Source: Halocynthiibacter sp. SDUM655004
GTDB lineage: Bacteria; Pseudomonadota; Alphaproteobacteria; Rhodobacterales; Rhodobacteraceae
Assembly: GCF_026015885.1 (NCBI RefSeq)
Contig: NZ_JAPDUG010000002.1
Coordinates: 1-64,000 of the forward strand
Direction of reading: 5' to 3'
DNA: 64,000 nucleotides
Below the pieces are notes generated by a model, which saw only the letters and a list, made by a program, of their open reading frames with translations, was not told where the DNA came from and did no database searches. Of this stretch, positions 19,028 through 30,254 are shown piece by piece. Numbering within the stretch: the first letter of the stretch is position 1; every line of letters starts with the position of its first letter. Both the position numbers and the translations under genes were made by a program.

Positions 19028-21333
19028 GAAAGTTGTTGTTGTACGACCTGCGTAAGCTCACCGAGTGAAAATGGTTTGGGCAGAAAAACCGAATCTTTGA
19101 TACTTTTTTGATTGTCGGAAAAATCCTCTTCGGCATAGCCCGAGACAAAAACAGTCTTAACATCAGGGCGTCGGAGTTTGGCCTTTTTCACCCAAGTTGG
19201 ACCATCCATTCCTGGCATGATGACATCGGTTACAAAGAGATCGATCTTTAGAGTTTCATCCTCCAATATTTTCAAGGCCGACTCAGCATCTTCCGCTTCG
19301 AGAACAGTCACCCCATTCATGCGCAGGGCTCTTGAGGCAAAAGCGCGAACTGGCGCTTCGTCCTCAACCAAAAGGACAACCCCTTGAGATTTGGTGGATT
19401 GCTCGTTGACGGCCAGATTTGTTGGCGAATCCGTCCTCTCAAGTTCGGCCTCAATTGCCGGAAAATATAGCGTAAACTCCGTTCCTTGCGATGGTTCTGA
19501 ATTCACAAAAATGAACCCCCCCGATTGCTTCACGATACCATAAGCCGTTGAGAGCCCGAGGCCTGTCCCCTCACCTTGACGCTTTGTGGTGAAGAAAGGT
19601 TCAAAGATTTTCGGCAATCGATCGGGTGGAATTCCTATGCCCTCATCCGTGACCCGAACGACCACATAGTCGCCAGCGGGCACAAAAGCCTGATCCCGCT
19701 TCAACGGCTCTCGCAACGTGCAAGCTTGCGCGTTAACACGGATTTCTCCACCATTTGGCATGGCATCTCGTGCATTCACCACAAGATTCATGACCACTTG
19801 TTCAAGCTGGCGCTTGTCTGCACAAATTGCGGGGAGGTCAGGGTCATTGGCGAGTGTAAGTTGAGTTTTCTCTCCGACGAGACGGTTCAGCAAATGGCTC
19901 AGGTCAGACAAAGTCTCAACGAGGTCTACAGGCTCGAGACACAGATTTTGCTTACGGGAGAATGCAAGCAACTGGCTAACCAATGCCGCCGCACGATTTG
20001 CGTTTTGATGAATTTGAATTAAGTCGCCATAGTCGGTGTCGCCCTGGTCGTGCCTTAAGAGCAACAAGTCGCAATGGCCGGAGATTGCCGTAAGCAAATT
20101 GTTGAAATCATGCGCGACTCCCCCAGCCAATTGCCCGATTGCGTGCATTTTCTGGCTCTGAACGAATTGCGCTTCCAGAGATTTTAGCTCTGTTGCATCA
20201 TTTAAGACGGCTACAATTTCATTTGGGTTACCAGACTTTTGACGATTAAGCGTAACCTGAACATAGACTTCCTTGTCTGATCGTTTCGCCTTGAGAAATT
20301 CCGTCTGGTTCCTGCTAACGCCACGCGCAGTTTCAACAAGCCAATCCACAAAAGACCGTCCGAGCCCTTCCAAAACATCCGAAATTGGCGTTCCGTTTTC
20401 TAATGTGTGAGCGAGCAAAGATTTGGCCAAAGGCGTTGCGGAAATAACGCTTCCGTCTGTACCTATTTTCAACAATGGAACTGGAATATCGCCACTCTCT
20501 GGCATGTTATCTTCGTTCGACGTCGATTGCGCATCCAAAGGAAACAGGCAAATTTCAGATTGTTCCGTGTTGATCAACGTTCTTTGGATTAAGAATCTTC
20601 CTGGATTAGAGCGCGACACCGAACAGATTTGCTCGCCATCCGTGAGTTGCGATTTTGAGAACAACTGATCCAAGCTACTGATGCCTTGGCCGAATTGCTT
20701 GCTGAAACTCGTATTCATTTGTTGAATGGCTCCGTTTTCCGAAGCAATTACAACTGGGTATGGGCGCGCATCTATGGGCTTAGGCATATTCGCCGGCTCG
20801 CGCATTTCGTCAACGCGCCAACTAAATGCGTTCTTAGCAACGCACATAACGGTTAATTGGACTGTACCCTGCCTTGTTACGATATCTTCTCGCGCTGAAC
20901 CAAGTACTGAGGCTTTGTTTTGAAGACGAAAAACAACCGAGGCTGGGTTGGCTAACAAGCCGTTAAACAGTCGCGAAAATGATGAGCCAAGCTCAAGAGC
21001 ATACCTATTTTGGGCGATAGGGTTCTGATAAATGATCGCCCCTTCTTTCCCTGCGATAAAGCATGGAGAGATATCTCGGTCGAGCATTGCCGCCACGCGA
21101 TTCACTTCTTTTTCGGAACTCGCAACGCTGCGCAATTCGCCCGAAAAAATCAGCCCCGCCATAAAAACCAATGTCAGACCGGCGGCAAAGAATGCCAAGC
21201 CAGTTTGAGCACTCGGCAGAAACACGGCAATTGTGAGCAAGATAACCGCGCCGACAATCAAAGGCGTCACCTGCGCAGAAAGCGCACTCACAGTCTTATG
21301 TAGTATCCTCGGCGGTAACGCGCTGTCGGGCAC
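19024..21333 (-). CDS. cckA: Hybrid sensor histidine kinase CckA
   Basis: A 769-residue hybrid kinase that, by family, phosphorylates ChpT and so the cell-cycle/motility regulator CtrA. Two N-terminal membrane helices (about residues 20-63) are followed by PAS-like regions (about 80-380). The HisKA motif GGVAHDFNNLLTAISGH has phospho-acceptor His408. The ATPase domain shows the N box (Asn520), DEGIGIPP and GTGLGLST. A C-terminal receiver domain carries Asp703 in TDVIMPGMDG. The H-box sequence is diagnostic of CckA. The start at 21333 gives a short polar tail before the first helix. Confidence 0.92.
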   Translation of the reverse strand: MPDSALPPRILHKTVSALSAQVTPLIVGAVILLTIAVFLPSAQTGLAFFAAGLTLVFMAGLIFSGELRSVASSEKEVNRVAAMLDRDISPCFIAGKEGAIIYQNPIAQNRYALELGSSFSRLFNGLLANPASVVFRLQNKASVLGSAREDIVTRQGTVQLTVMCVAKNAFSWRVDEMREPANMPKPIDARPYPVVIASENGAIQQMNTSFSKQFGQGISSLDQLFSKSQLTDGEQICSVSRSNPGRFLIQRTLINTEQSEICLFPLDAQSTSNEDNMPESGDIPVPLLKIGTDGSVISATPLAKSLLAHTLENGTPISDVLEGLGRSFVDWLVETARGVSRNQTEFLKAKRSDKEVYVQVTLNRQKSGNPNEIVAVLNDATELKSLEAQFVQSQKMHAIGQLAGGVAHDFNNLLTAISGHCDLLLLRHDQGDTDYGDLIQIHQNANRAAALVSQLLAFSRKQNLCLEPVDLVETLSDLSHLLNRLVGEKTQLTLANDPDLPAICADKRQLEQVVMNLVVNARDAMPNGGEIRVNAQACTLREPLKRDQAFVPAGDYVVVRVTDEGIGIPPDRLPKIFEPFFTTKRQGEGTGLGLSTAYGIVKQSGGFIFVNSEPSQGTEFTLYFPAIEAELERTDSPTNLAVNEQSTKSQGVVLLVEDEAPVRAFASRALRMNGVTVLEAEDAESALKILEDETLKIDLFVTDVIMPGMDGPTWVKKAKLRRPDVKTVFVSGYAEEDFSDNQKSIKDSVFLPKPFSLGELTQVVQQQLS

Positions 21334-21456
21334 AGAAAGGCTCCTTATCAGAATCGGCCTTCCTAGTGTTTGCGGACAACCGTTAATCCAGCGTTAACGC
21401 TGTCATGACGAGATCAACGAAAAACACCTTAAGGTTGTATTTATTGCGCGTAGATT

Positions 21457-22617
21457 TCAGTGCGTCAAGATAGCAAGGTAAAATCCATCGCCGCCCTGTA
21501 GTGGTGTAAGCACATGTTCTTCTTTGAGAGACCACGCTTCATTTTGCGCCAGAAATGCCTCAACAACACCGCGATTTTCACAGGAAAGCATGGAACATGT
21601 CGCATAGGCAAGAACACCAGATTCACCTACATATTCTTTGCTATCATTCAGAATACTCGACTGTATCGCATTCAGTTCATCGAGCTTGCCTTGAGTGAGG
21701 GCCCACTTCCCTTCAGGTGCCCTCCGCCAACTCCCGGACCCCGAACAAGGTGCATCGCAAAGCACAACATCGTAGGGCTGATCGTGCTTTAAATCCGAGG
21801 TTTCAATCACTTCGATTTCAACCCTAGAGCGATCCGCACGTGCCGGAATGTCTTTCATACGCGCCATAGACACATCATGCGCCGTGAAGTGAGCATCAAC
21901 GCGCGCGGCCATCGCGAGCGATTTTCCACCACCACCAGCGCAATAGTCCAACACCCTGCTCCCTTCGGAAATCGGCACTTGATCGGCGACGAATTGCGAT
22001 GCGGCGTCTTGAAGCTCAACTAGCCCATTTTTATAGGCTTCGGAATTCTGAACTCGGCGCGGATTTCGAGTGACTTCCAACGCAGTCGAAGAAAGCGGAT
22101 GCGGCTTTGTCTCGATGTCTTCTGTGGCTAAGGCATCTTGCGCTTCTTGCAACGTGGCCAAACGCAAATTTACGCGAAGAAACACCGGCGCACGCGACTT
22201 CAACAGCGTCATCACCGCCTCAAAGTCCGCACCAAGGCTTTCGCGGAATTGCGCCTCTAGCCAATCTGGGCAATCAAGCGCTTCTGCGCCTTCTGGCGTT
22301 CTTGTCTTGGCACGTTCCTCTTCCGTTAAGGGCGTTGGCGCGTAGCCTTCTCCGGTAAAAAACGCGTCCGGATTTTGCTCTTGAGCGCGCAATGCTCCGA
22401 TTGCGAGTCCCCTGCCCGTCATAGCGCCACCAAGTGCGGCGAAAGATCGTAAATTGCGCAGCGCCTCAAACACCAAATCACGCACTGCGGCGCGGTCTTT
22501 TGAGCCTGCGTATCTGTTTTGCCGCGCCCAAGTCGTTAGCAATTTTTCGGCGGGTTGTCCGCTGAGGTAGCCGTCAAGAATTTCGATTGCGCTGGCGATG
22601 CGGGCTGCAGGCGTCAT
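21457..22617 (-). CDS. RsmB/NOP-family RNA (cytosine-5) methyltransferase
   Basis: A 386-residue SAM-dependent methyltransferase acting on rRNA or tRNA. The SAM motif VLDYCAGGGGKSLAMAA, the motif IV CDAPCSGSGSWRR with its release cysteine, and the motif VI catalytic cysteine in YATCSML are all present. An N-terminal NusB-like helical domain (residues 1-80) is typical of RsmB. The exact target base is not clear from sequence. The ATG lies 60 bases after the guaB stop, with a hairpin between them. Confidence 0.92.
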   Translation of the reverse strand: MTPAARIASAIEILDGYLSGQPAEKLLTTWARQNRYAGSKDRAAVRDLVFEALRNLRSFAALGGAMTGRGLAIGALRAQEQNPDAFFTGEGYAPTPLTEEERAKTRTPEGAEALDCPDWLEAQFRESLGADFEAVMTLLKSRAPVFLRVNLRLATLQEAQDALATEDIETKPHPLSSTALEVTRNPRRVQNSEAYKNGLVELQDAASQFVADQVPISEGSRVLDYCAGGGGKSLAMAARVDAHFTAHDVSMARMKDIPARADRSRVEIEVIETSDLKHDQPYDVVLCDAPCSGSGSWRRAPEGKWALTQGKLDELNAIQSSILNDSKEYVGESGVLAYATCSMLSCENRGVVEAFLAQNEAWSLKEEHVLTPLQGGDGFYLAILTH

Positions 22618-22647
22618 GGCGGACCTCTTAAAGTGTCAAAAATGAAA

Positions 22648-22670
22648 AGAGGCCGAAAATCGGCCCCTCT
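22648..22670 (-). terminator. Terminator downstream of guaB
   Basis: On the minus strand AGAGG(GG)CCGA-TTT-TCGGCCTCT forms a nine-base-pair stem with a two-base bulge, followed by TTTTCATTTTTG. It lies just after the guaB stop. Confidence 0.75.
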
Positions 22671-22676
22671 GTCGTA

Positions 22677-24203
<1,527 letters not shown>

Positions 24204-24277
24204 TCACCAATGGCCGTGAAAGCACGCGCGATAGACGAATTCGCCCCTTAAACAGCGGCGCTTATTCTGTCGGGGCC

Positions 24278-25069
24278 CTAATCCGCGAACTTTTGTTTTG
24301 CCTCTTCCAGTCGCGAAGCAAAGGCCTCTCGGATCATCAAAACATCGCTGCCAATACAGATGAACTTCGCATCAAGCGACGCATAACTCAGCGCATGCTC
24401 TACTGACGCAGCGAACACGCCAATGGGTTTCTGCGCGGCGCGGACCTTTTCTGCAGCGGCATTCAGCGCGTCTAGCAAATCGGGATGCGTGGTGTCCGCA
24501 CCATTCGGCCCCATAAGGCCCATGTCCGTCGCCAAATCGGCCACGCCGAAGAAAACGGCATCCACGCCATCGACGGAAAGAATATCATCAAGATTGTCTA
24601 GGCCACGACGGGTTTCGATCTGTACCATCAGAGCGACCTCGTCGTTTGCATTCGACATGTAGTCCGGTGTTTCACCATAGCCACCAGCGCGCGCAACAAA
24701 GGCGCCGACCCCGCGGTTTCCGCGCGGCGCATAGCGCATCGCGCGCGCGATCTTCTCCGCCTGTTCTGCGGTTTCAACCATAGGCACCAACACGGTTTGA
24801 ACACCAAGGTCCAATACCTGCTTCACCATCCAATCTCGATCCGCCACCAGCCGCACAGCCACATGGGTCTCGCCAATAGCGAAGGCGCGCAACTGATCAC
24901 GCAGGCTGCGTAGATCATTAGGCGCGTGCTCCATATCAACGACAACCCAATCCAACCCAACGCGCGCGATGATTTCAGCAACCGTCGCGCTCGTAGCGCC
25001 AACCCATACGCCAAATTGCTGGTTTCCTGAACGCAGGTTACGCAACAAAGCATTTTCTGGGGCTGGCAT
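24278..25069 (-). CDS. HpcH/HpaI-type class II aldolase
   Basis: A 263-residue TIM-barrel pyruvate aldolase/lyase. VVDMEHAPND, LVPMVETAEQAE and MVQIETRRGLDNLDDIL with the metal-ligand glutamate, and VFFGVADLATDMG, fit the HpcH/HpaI group, which cleaves 2-oxo-4-hydroxy acids to pyruvate and an aldehyde. The specific substrate cannot be read from sequence; 4-hydroxy-2-oxoheptanedioate and 2-keto-3-deoxy sugar acids are typical. It stands alone, divergent from dctB. Confidence 0.88.
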   Translation of the reverse strand: MPAPENALLRNLRSGNQQFGVWVGATSATVAEIIARVGLDWVVVDMEHAPNDLRSLRDQLRAFAIGETHVAVRLVADRDWMVKQVLDLGVQTVLVPMVETAEQAEKIARAMRYAPRGNRGVGAFVARAGGYGETPDYMSNANDEVALMVQIETRRGLDNLDDILSVDGVDAVFFGVADLATDMGLMGPNGADTTHPDLLDALNAAAEKVRAAQKPIGVFAASVEHALSYASLDAKFICIGSDVLMIREAFASRLEEAKQKFAD

Positions 25070-25250
25070 ATCTTATCCTCTGACTTGGCAATCGTCTTGG
25101 CGCGGCTATTTTCGTCCAACACCGTTTCACAGCACATCAAACAGGGCAAGCACGCATTATTGCGCATCCACGCCTGCCCCGTTACCCTGCGCGAAATGCC
25201 GAACGCTCAAACAGCGTGAATGGCAAGCAAGGGAAGCGAACCATAAAGTG

Positions 25251-27023
25251 ATGCGTCAGAACAAACGGCTTTGGGTCACGGGCGCTTGCCTTATTGCTGC
25301 TATGGCGGCAGTGTTTTTCTTTGCTTCCGTCCTTTTTGAGCAAAGCGAACGACAGAAAGCAGAAGCGCGGCTCTCGCTCTATCATACGACCCTCACAGAT
25401 ACGCTTCATCGTTATCGGCACCTTCCCGATGTACTGGCAAAAACCCAAATGATCCGCAGCGGTGCCCTTGGCATCGGTTTGGAGCGTATCAATCAACGCT
25501 TGGCCGACATAACCGCCCAAACCGATCTTGAAGCGATTTACCTCATGGATGACACAGGCATGACGATTGCCGCATCCAACTATGGCAATGACGTCAGTTT
25601 CATTGGCCAGAACTACGGGTTCCGTCCCTATTTCCAAGATGCGCTCGATGGCAAACAGACGGGGTTCTTCGCGATCGGTGTTACGACCAATAGGCCGGGA
25701 TACTTCCTTGCTGCACCTGTCTATGATCATCGGCAGCAGGTATCGGGTGTAATTGCCATAAAGGTCGACCTGACGGCGCTGACACGTGTCTGGCGCGATG
25801 CGGGCGAGTTGCTGTTTGTGACCAACCCAGACCAAATCACTGTTCTCTCTTCGGTACCAGATTGGGAATATCAAAGCCTGACGGACATCTCGCCTGAAAC
25901 CCGCGCCGAGATTGATGCAGGTAGACAATTCGCCAACGAACCGCTTCATGCTTTGTCATGGAGAAAATCCAACGACGATAGCGCACGCCTTGATGGGCGT
26001 AGCTATGTACATCTCACCCGAGACCTAGGAGAGCCGCCATGGGTTCTGCACTTCCTCGTGCCCAAATCACAAGTCTGGCTTAACGCTGCTGCAACTCTTG
26101 GGGCCGCTGGAATCGTTGGGTTGCTTTTGATCGCGCTCGGGCTGTTTTTGAGGGCGCGTCGGATAAAATCGGCGCTGACCATTTCACAAGCCGAACGGCG
26201 CAAACTGCGCGCCGCAAACGCTGCGCTCAACCGCCAGATCGAAGAACGCCGTGCCGCCGAACGCCGCGCAGAAAAAGCACAGGCCGAACTTCAGCAAGCA
26301 AACAAACTTGCCGCCTTGGGCCAGCTTTCTGCGTCCGTGACCCATGAACTCGGGCAGCCGATCAGCGCCATGAAAAACTTCCTGACCGCCGCGGAATTTG
26401 GCGCGACCGAAGGCGAGACGACCTTGATCAACCAAATCTCCCGCCTCGTTCGTCGAATGGAGAGCATCACCCGTGAGCTACGGTTCTTTGCACGCCCCTC
26501 ACCCAGCAAGCTCGAAGCGGTTTCTGCCTCTGATCTCTGGGCTGGAACTCATGAGTTGCTCGAAGCAGACATCAAGAGCGCTGATGTTGCTTTGACGGTC
26601 TCGCTGCCTGAAGAGCCAACCTATGTGCGCGGCAATCGCCATAGGTTGGAACAAGTGCTGGTGAATCTCGTAAAAAACGCGCTTTTTGCGGTGCTTGAAA
26701 GTGGTGACAAACACATCGATGTGACCTTCGTCAAAATTGAAAACTGGCTAGAGATCACCGTCTCTGATCATGGCCCCGGCCTTGGCGGGCGCACGATATC
26801 GGACCTGCGGGAACCGTTTCACACGACCCGCGCAAGCGGAGAGGGTATGGGGCTTGGACTTGCAATCTCGGCCGCAATTATTTCAGAGCATCAGGGAAAG
26901 TTCTTAGCAAAAGATGGTGAAAACGGCGCAATATTCACCGTGAGCCTACCGTTAGCCGAAGCGCCAAGTTCTACTGATGCCCCCTCTGAGCCAAATCCCG
27001 AAACCACCCTTGGAACACAGTAA
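25251..27023 (+). CDS. dctB: C4-dicarboxylate-type sensor histidine kinase DctB
   Basis: A 590-residue membrane sensor kinase. Helix one is at about residues 7-25, a periplasmic double-PAS (dCache-like) sensor spans about 35-275, and helix two is at about 280-300. A coiled coil follows, then the H box SASVTHELGQPISAMKNF and an ATPase domain with VLVNLVKNAL and GMGLGLAIS. This layout is that of DctB. ATG at 25251 is chosen because the first membrane helix then follows MRQNKRL; the upstream in-frame stretch runs antisense into the aldolase gene. dctD and the TRAP genes follow, so the ligand is probably a C4-dicarboxylate or similar acid. Confidence 0.9.
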   Translation: MRQNKRLWVTGACLIAAMAAVFFFASVLFEQSERQKAEARLSLYHTTLTDTLHRYRHLPDVLAKTQMIRSGALGIGLERINQRLADITAQTDLEAIYLMDDTGMTIAASNYGNDVSFIGQNYGFRPYFQDALDGKQTGFFAIGVTTNRPGYFLAAPVYDHRQQVSGVIAIKVDLTALTRVWRDAGELLFVTNPDQITVLSSVPDWEYQSLTDISPETRAEIDAGRQFANEPLHALSWRKSNDDSARLDGRSYVHLTRDLGEPPWVLHFLVPKSQVWLNAAATLGAAGIVGLLLIALGLFLRARRIKSALTISQAERRKLRAANAALNRQIEERRAAERRAEKAQAELQQANKLAALGQLSASVTHELGQPISAMKNFLTAAEFGATEGETTLINQISRLVRRMESITRELRFFARPSPSKLEAVSASDLWAGTHELLEADIKSADVALTVSLPEEPTYVRGNRHRLEQVLVNLVKNALFAVLESGDKHIDVTFVKIENWLEITVSDHGPGLGGRTISDLREPFHTTRASGEGMGLGLAISAAIISEHQGKFLAKDGENGAIFTVSLPLAEAPSSTDAPSEPNPETTLGTQ

Positions 27024-27024
27024 T

Positions 27025-28377
27025 ATGCAACCTCCGAAAGACACAGCAGCCGTGCAATATTCGGTGGTCATTATCGACGACGACCGCGAGATGCGGGAAA
27101 GCCTGAGCCATCTTTTGGAGCGCGCGGGATGGGTAACACAGAGCTTCTTCAAAGGCCGTGATGCGCTCAACCATATTGGACGCCAGCCGCCTGATGTTAT
27201 CCTGAGCGACGTGCGTATGCCGACCATGAGCGGGATCGAAATCTTGCACGAGGTCAGACAATTTGATGGCCCTCCTGTTGTGCTCATCTCTGCACATGGC
27301 GATATCCCGATGGCAGTTTCGGCGATGCAAGATGGCGCCTATACCTTCCTTGAGAAACCCTTTGACCCACGCCGCCTTTTGACCGCCCTCACCCATGCCG
27401 CCGAGCAAAACCGACTGGCCGCGCGCGCTGCACGATTGGGCGAGCGGTTGCGAAATCTTTCGGGACTGGATCGCATCCTGCTTGGTCAAACGCCCCAAAT
27501 TCAAACTCTCCGCGAAGAGCTTCTGGATTTGGCCGACATTGACGCACCGATCCTGCTACAGGGAGAAACCGGCACGGGCAAAGACCTTGTGGCGCGTGCG
27601 CTGCATGACCTATCCCACCGTGCAGACGGGCCGTTTGTAGCCCTGTCCTGCGCGACTTTGCCGAATGATCACTTTGAGGCAACCCTATTTGGAACAAGCG
27701 AAGAACCTGGTGTTCTGGAGAAAACCAGCGGGGGCAGTCTGTTTCTTGACGAGATGGCAAGCTGCCCCCCTGAAGCGCAAGCCAAACTTCTCCGCGTTCT
27801 TGAAACGAAGGAGTATATGCGCCTCGGAAGCACTGAAGTTCTCCATGCCGATGTGCGGCTGATCTCCGCAAGCAACAGCGACCTTGAACAAGCCGTCGCC
27901 GAAGGTGAATTCCGTCGCGACCTGCTGTATCGCATCAACACTTTGGTCGTCGACCTTCCTCCGCTTCGTCATCGCAAAGACGACCTTGCATTGTTGTTCC
28001 GCCATTTCACCGGAGAATGCGCGCGCACCTATGACATGCAAGCCCCAGATCCAAGTCAGGACGATCTAACACATCTCTTGGCCCACGATTGGCCAGGGAA
28101 CGTGCGCGAGCTGCGCCAAGTTGCGGAACGTTGGGTGCTGTCTTCGCGCCGCGGCATTCCAAGCGTCGCGGCGGCCTTGCGTCTTGATGACCCAGACCAG
28201 CAGACGCCAAAATCACTGCGGGCTGCTGTTGCTGCACTTGAACGGCAAATTATTTCCCAAGCACTGGTCGCGCACGAAGGGCGGATGGACGAAACAGCCG
28301 AGCATCTGGGAATTGGACGCCGTACACTCAATGAAAAGATCGTAAAACTCGGGCTCGACAAAGACGCTCTGCTCTGA
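27025..28377 (+). CDS. dctD: DctD-like response regulator lacking the GAFTGA motif
   Basis: A 450-residue NtrC-family response regulator. The receiver domain carries acceptor Asp62 (SDVRMP). The AAA+ domain has Walker A GETGTGKD at 180-187 and Walker B SLFLDE near 238-243. The C-terminal Fis-type helix-turn-helix includes DETAEHLGIGRRTLNEKI. The loop between them reads LFGTSEEPGVLEKTSGG, so the sigma-54-contacting GAFTGA motif and about a dozen flanking residues are missing. ATG at 27025 follows the dctB stop by one base; an in-frame ATG at 26977 would overlap dctB. It probably controls the dctPQM genes downstream, but not by the classical sigma-54 route. Confidence 0.9.
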   Translation: MQPPKDTAAVQYSVVIIDDDREMRESLSHLLERAGWVTQSFFKGRDALNHIGRQPPDVILSDVRMPTMSGIEILHEVRQFDGPPVVLISAHGDIPMAVSAMQDGAYTFLEKPFDPRRLLTALTHAAEQNRLAARAARLGERLRNLSGLDRILLGQTPQIQTLREELLDLADIDAPILLQGETGTGKDLVARALHDLSHRADGPFVALSCATLPNDHFEATLFGTSEEPGVLEKTSGGSLFLDEMASCPPEAQAKLLRVLETKEYMRLGSTEVLHADVRLISASNSDLEQAVAEGEFRRDLLYRINTLVVDLPPLRHRKDDLALLFRHFTGECARTYDMQAPDPSQDDLTHLLAHDWPGNVRELRQVAERWVLSSRRGIPSVAAALRLDDPDQQTPKSLRAAVAALERQIISQALVAHEGRMDETAEHLGIGRRTLNEKIVKLGLDKDALL

Positions 28378-28395
28378 AAATTGCGGCCATTTTGA

Positions 28396-28415
28396 CCCTG
28401 CGGATTTCCGCAGGG
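28396..28415. terminator. Hairpin between dctD and dctP
   Basis: A perfect eight-base-pair stem CCCTGCGG / CCGCAGGG with an ATTT loop lies 19 bases after the dctD stop. No U tract follows, so it may be a weak terminator or a structure that protects the dctP transcript. Confidence 0.5.
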
Positions 28416-28516
28416 CAGCACTACATACCCATGCAAATAAATTCATTGGGCGGACTTCAGAATTCATTTACCTTCTCGACATTCGTCAAACATGACGCAG
28501 TTTCAGGGAGGAATTC

Positions 28517-29518
28517 ATGACTATTCTCACTAAATCGGCCATTGCCGCCGTAACGCTTGCCTTTGCCACAGAAGCCGTTGCAACCGAGTGGAGCGTATCG
28601 CTCTGGGGTAAGCGCCGCGCCTTCACAGAGCATGTTGAAAAGCTCGCCGAGCTTGTTAGCGAAAAGACCAACGGAGAATTCACGCTGAATATTTCCTACG
28701 GCGGTCTTTCAAAGAACACAGAAAACCTTGACGGTATCTCGATCGGTGCATTTGAAATGGCACAGTTCTGTGCGGGGTATCACCGCGATAAGAACCCGTC
28801 GATCACAGTACTGGAACTGCCGTTCCTCGGTGTGCAGTCTCTCGAGCAAGAACGCGCCCTGAGCCAAGCGCTCTATCAACACCCCGCCGTAGTCGAAGAT
28901 CTGGCCCGTTGGAACGCCACGCTCCTGATGCCGTCGCCACTACCGCAGTATAACCTTGTTGGTGTGGGTGATGCGCCTAAAACACTCGCCGACTTCGAAG
29001 GCATGACCGTACGCGCAACTGGCGGGATCGGCGATGCGATGGCTGGTGTCGGTGCGGTTCCGACCTCGATGTCTGCGACCGAAGTGCGTCAAGCACTCGA
29101 TAGCGGCGTGATGAAAGCTGTCTCTTTTGCCCCGCATGCGCATATGTCCTTCGGTACAATCGAAACGGGCAACTGGTGGACAACCAACCTCAACCCCGGC
29201 ACCGTAAACTGCCCCGTTGTGGTGAACACCGATGCTCTTGAAATGCTGTCCGACAGCGAACGCGAAGCACTCCTTAGCTCTGTCGACGAAGCGCTCGATT
29301 ACTACATCGAATTCTACAACGACAAGACTATGTCTGCGTGGGGCCCTGCGCTTGACGAAAAGGGCATTGAGCGCGTGACATATTCCGATGAGGAAATTGC
29401 CGCGTTCAAAGAAAAGGTTGCTGGCCCAACTGCTGCGAAGTGGGTTGAGGACAACACCGCCAAAGGCCTTCCTGCCCAAGACCTGCTTGATTTCGTTCAA
29501 GGCGAATTGGCGAAGTAA
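28517..29518 (+). CDS. dctP: TRAP transporter substrate-binding protein DctP
   Basis: A 333-residue periplasmic solute-binding protein with a signal peptide (about residues 1-22, ending EAVA-TEW). The DctP fold is recognised from EFTLNISYGGLSKN, the conserved arginine region GMTVRATGGIGDAM and NCPVVVNTDALEMLSD. It captures an organic acid for the DctQM permease. GGGAGG lies just upstream of the ATG. The ligand is probably a carboxylate, given dctBD upstream. A terminator after the gene suggests it is made in excess over the permease. Confidence 0.93.
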   Translation: MTILTKSAIAAVTLAFATEAVATEWSVSLWGKRRAFTEHVEKLAELVSEKTNGEFTLNISYGGLSKNTENLDGISIGAFEMAQFCAGYHRDKNPSITVLELPFLGVQSLEQERALSQALYQHPAVVEDLARWNATLLMPSPLPQYNLVGVGDAPKTLADFEGMTVRATGGIGDAMAGVGAVPTSMSATEVRQALDSGVMKAVSFAPHAHMSFGTIETGNWWTTNLNPGTVNCPVVVNTDALEMLSDSEREALLSSVDEALDYYIEFYNDKTMSAWGPALDEKGIERVTYSDEEIAAFKEKVAGPTAAKWVEDNTAKGLPAQDLLDFVQGELAK

Positions 29519-29533
29519 GCCACTCTAAATCAT

Positions 29534-29564
29534 AACCGCCGCGTCTCTTACTGACGCGGCGGTT
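29534..29564 (+). terminator. Terminator between dctP and dctQ
   Basis: A perfect 12-base-pair stem AACCGCCGCGTC / GACGCGGCGGTT with a seven-base loop is followed by TTCTCTTCTC. It probably lowers permease expression relative to the binding protein. Confidence 0.85.
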
Positions 29565-29588
29565 TTCTCTTCTCGCACCGGAGGCATT

Positions 29589-30254
29589 ATGGCGGGATCA
29601 TCCACAGTCTTGTCTGACGACACGCTGCTAAGCCGCATCGACAGACGTTTGTATTCACTCGAACAAGTCCTATCCCTCGTCAGCGGCCTTGCGGTTTTCT
29701 CGCTGATGATCCTTGCGGTCATATCGGTTTCGGGGCGCAATTTCTTTAACGTCCCCCTGCCCGGCTATGTGGATTGGATCGAACAAGCCATGCCGCTAAT
29801 CGCTTTTATGGGTGTCGCTTATACACAACGTGATGGCGGCCATATCCGTATGGACATCCTCGTCGGACGCCTGAAGGGCCGTGCGCTCTGGGCAGCGGAA
29901 TTCATCACCACATTGGCAATGATCGTGCTGATTGCCCTGTTGATTTGGGGCACATTCTCGCATTTCCAGCGCGCCTTTGATTTTAACGCGCCGCTCTGGA
30001 GCCGCGATAGCTCAATGGATATCGCGCTGCCGCTTTGGCCCGCAAAACTTCTGGCGCCTGTTGCATTCTCTGTGTTGCTGCTGCGTCTGTGCCTACAGCT
30101 TTGGGGCTATGGCCGCGCATTTCTAAGCGGTGCAGAGTCGCCCGTTGCTGTCCCTCTAATCCAATCAGCCGCCGAACAGGCCCAAGCCGAAGCGGAGCAC
30201 GTCTCCGGAAGTCCCGTTGACGCACCAGAAGACACCCAAAAGGAGACACACTAA
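29589..30254 (+). CDS. dctQ: TRAP transporter small permease DctQ
   Basis: A 221-residue membrane protein with four predicted helices (about residues 30-50, 68-85, 105-128 and 150-170), the DctQ pattern with the charged segment AYTQRDGGHIRMDI between helices two and three. GGAGG sits just upstream of the ATG. The C-terminal tail is long, acidic and rich in Ala and Glu. The stop overlaps the first base of the dctM start codon (TAATG), so the two are coupled. Confidence 0.92.
   Translation: MAGSSTVLSDDTLLSRIDRRLYSLEQVLSLVSGLAVFSLMILAVISVSGRNFFNVPLPGYVDWIEQAMPLIAFMGVAYTQRDGGHIRMDILVGRLKGRALWAAEFITTLAMIVLIALLIWGTFSHFQRAFDFNAPLWSRDSSMDIALPLWPAKLLAPVAFSVLLLRLCLQLWGYGRAFLSGAESPVAVPLIQSAAEQAQAEAEHVSGSPVDAPEDTQKETH

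Noticed and set aside
24969-25250. N-terminal extension of DctB
   Set aside because: The extra 94 residues are antisense to the aldolase gene and carry no domain. The start at 25251 places a membrane helix near the N-terminus as in the family.
28378-28516. Possible sigma-54 promoter ahead of dctP
   Set aside because: No GG-N10-GC pair with the proper TGGCAC/TTGC context was found in the gap, and DctD itself lacks the GAFTGA motif.
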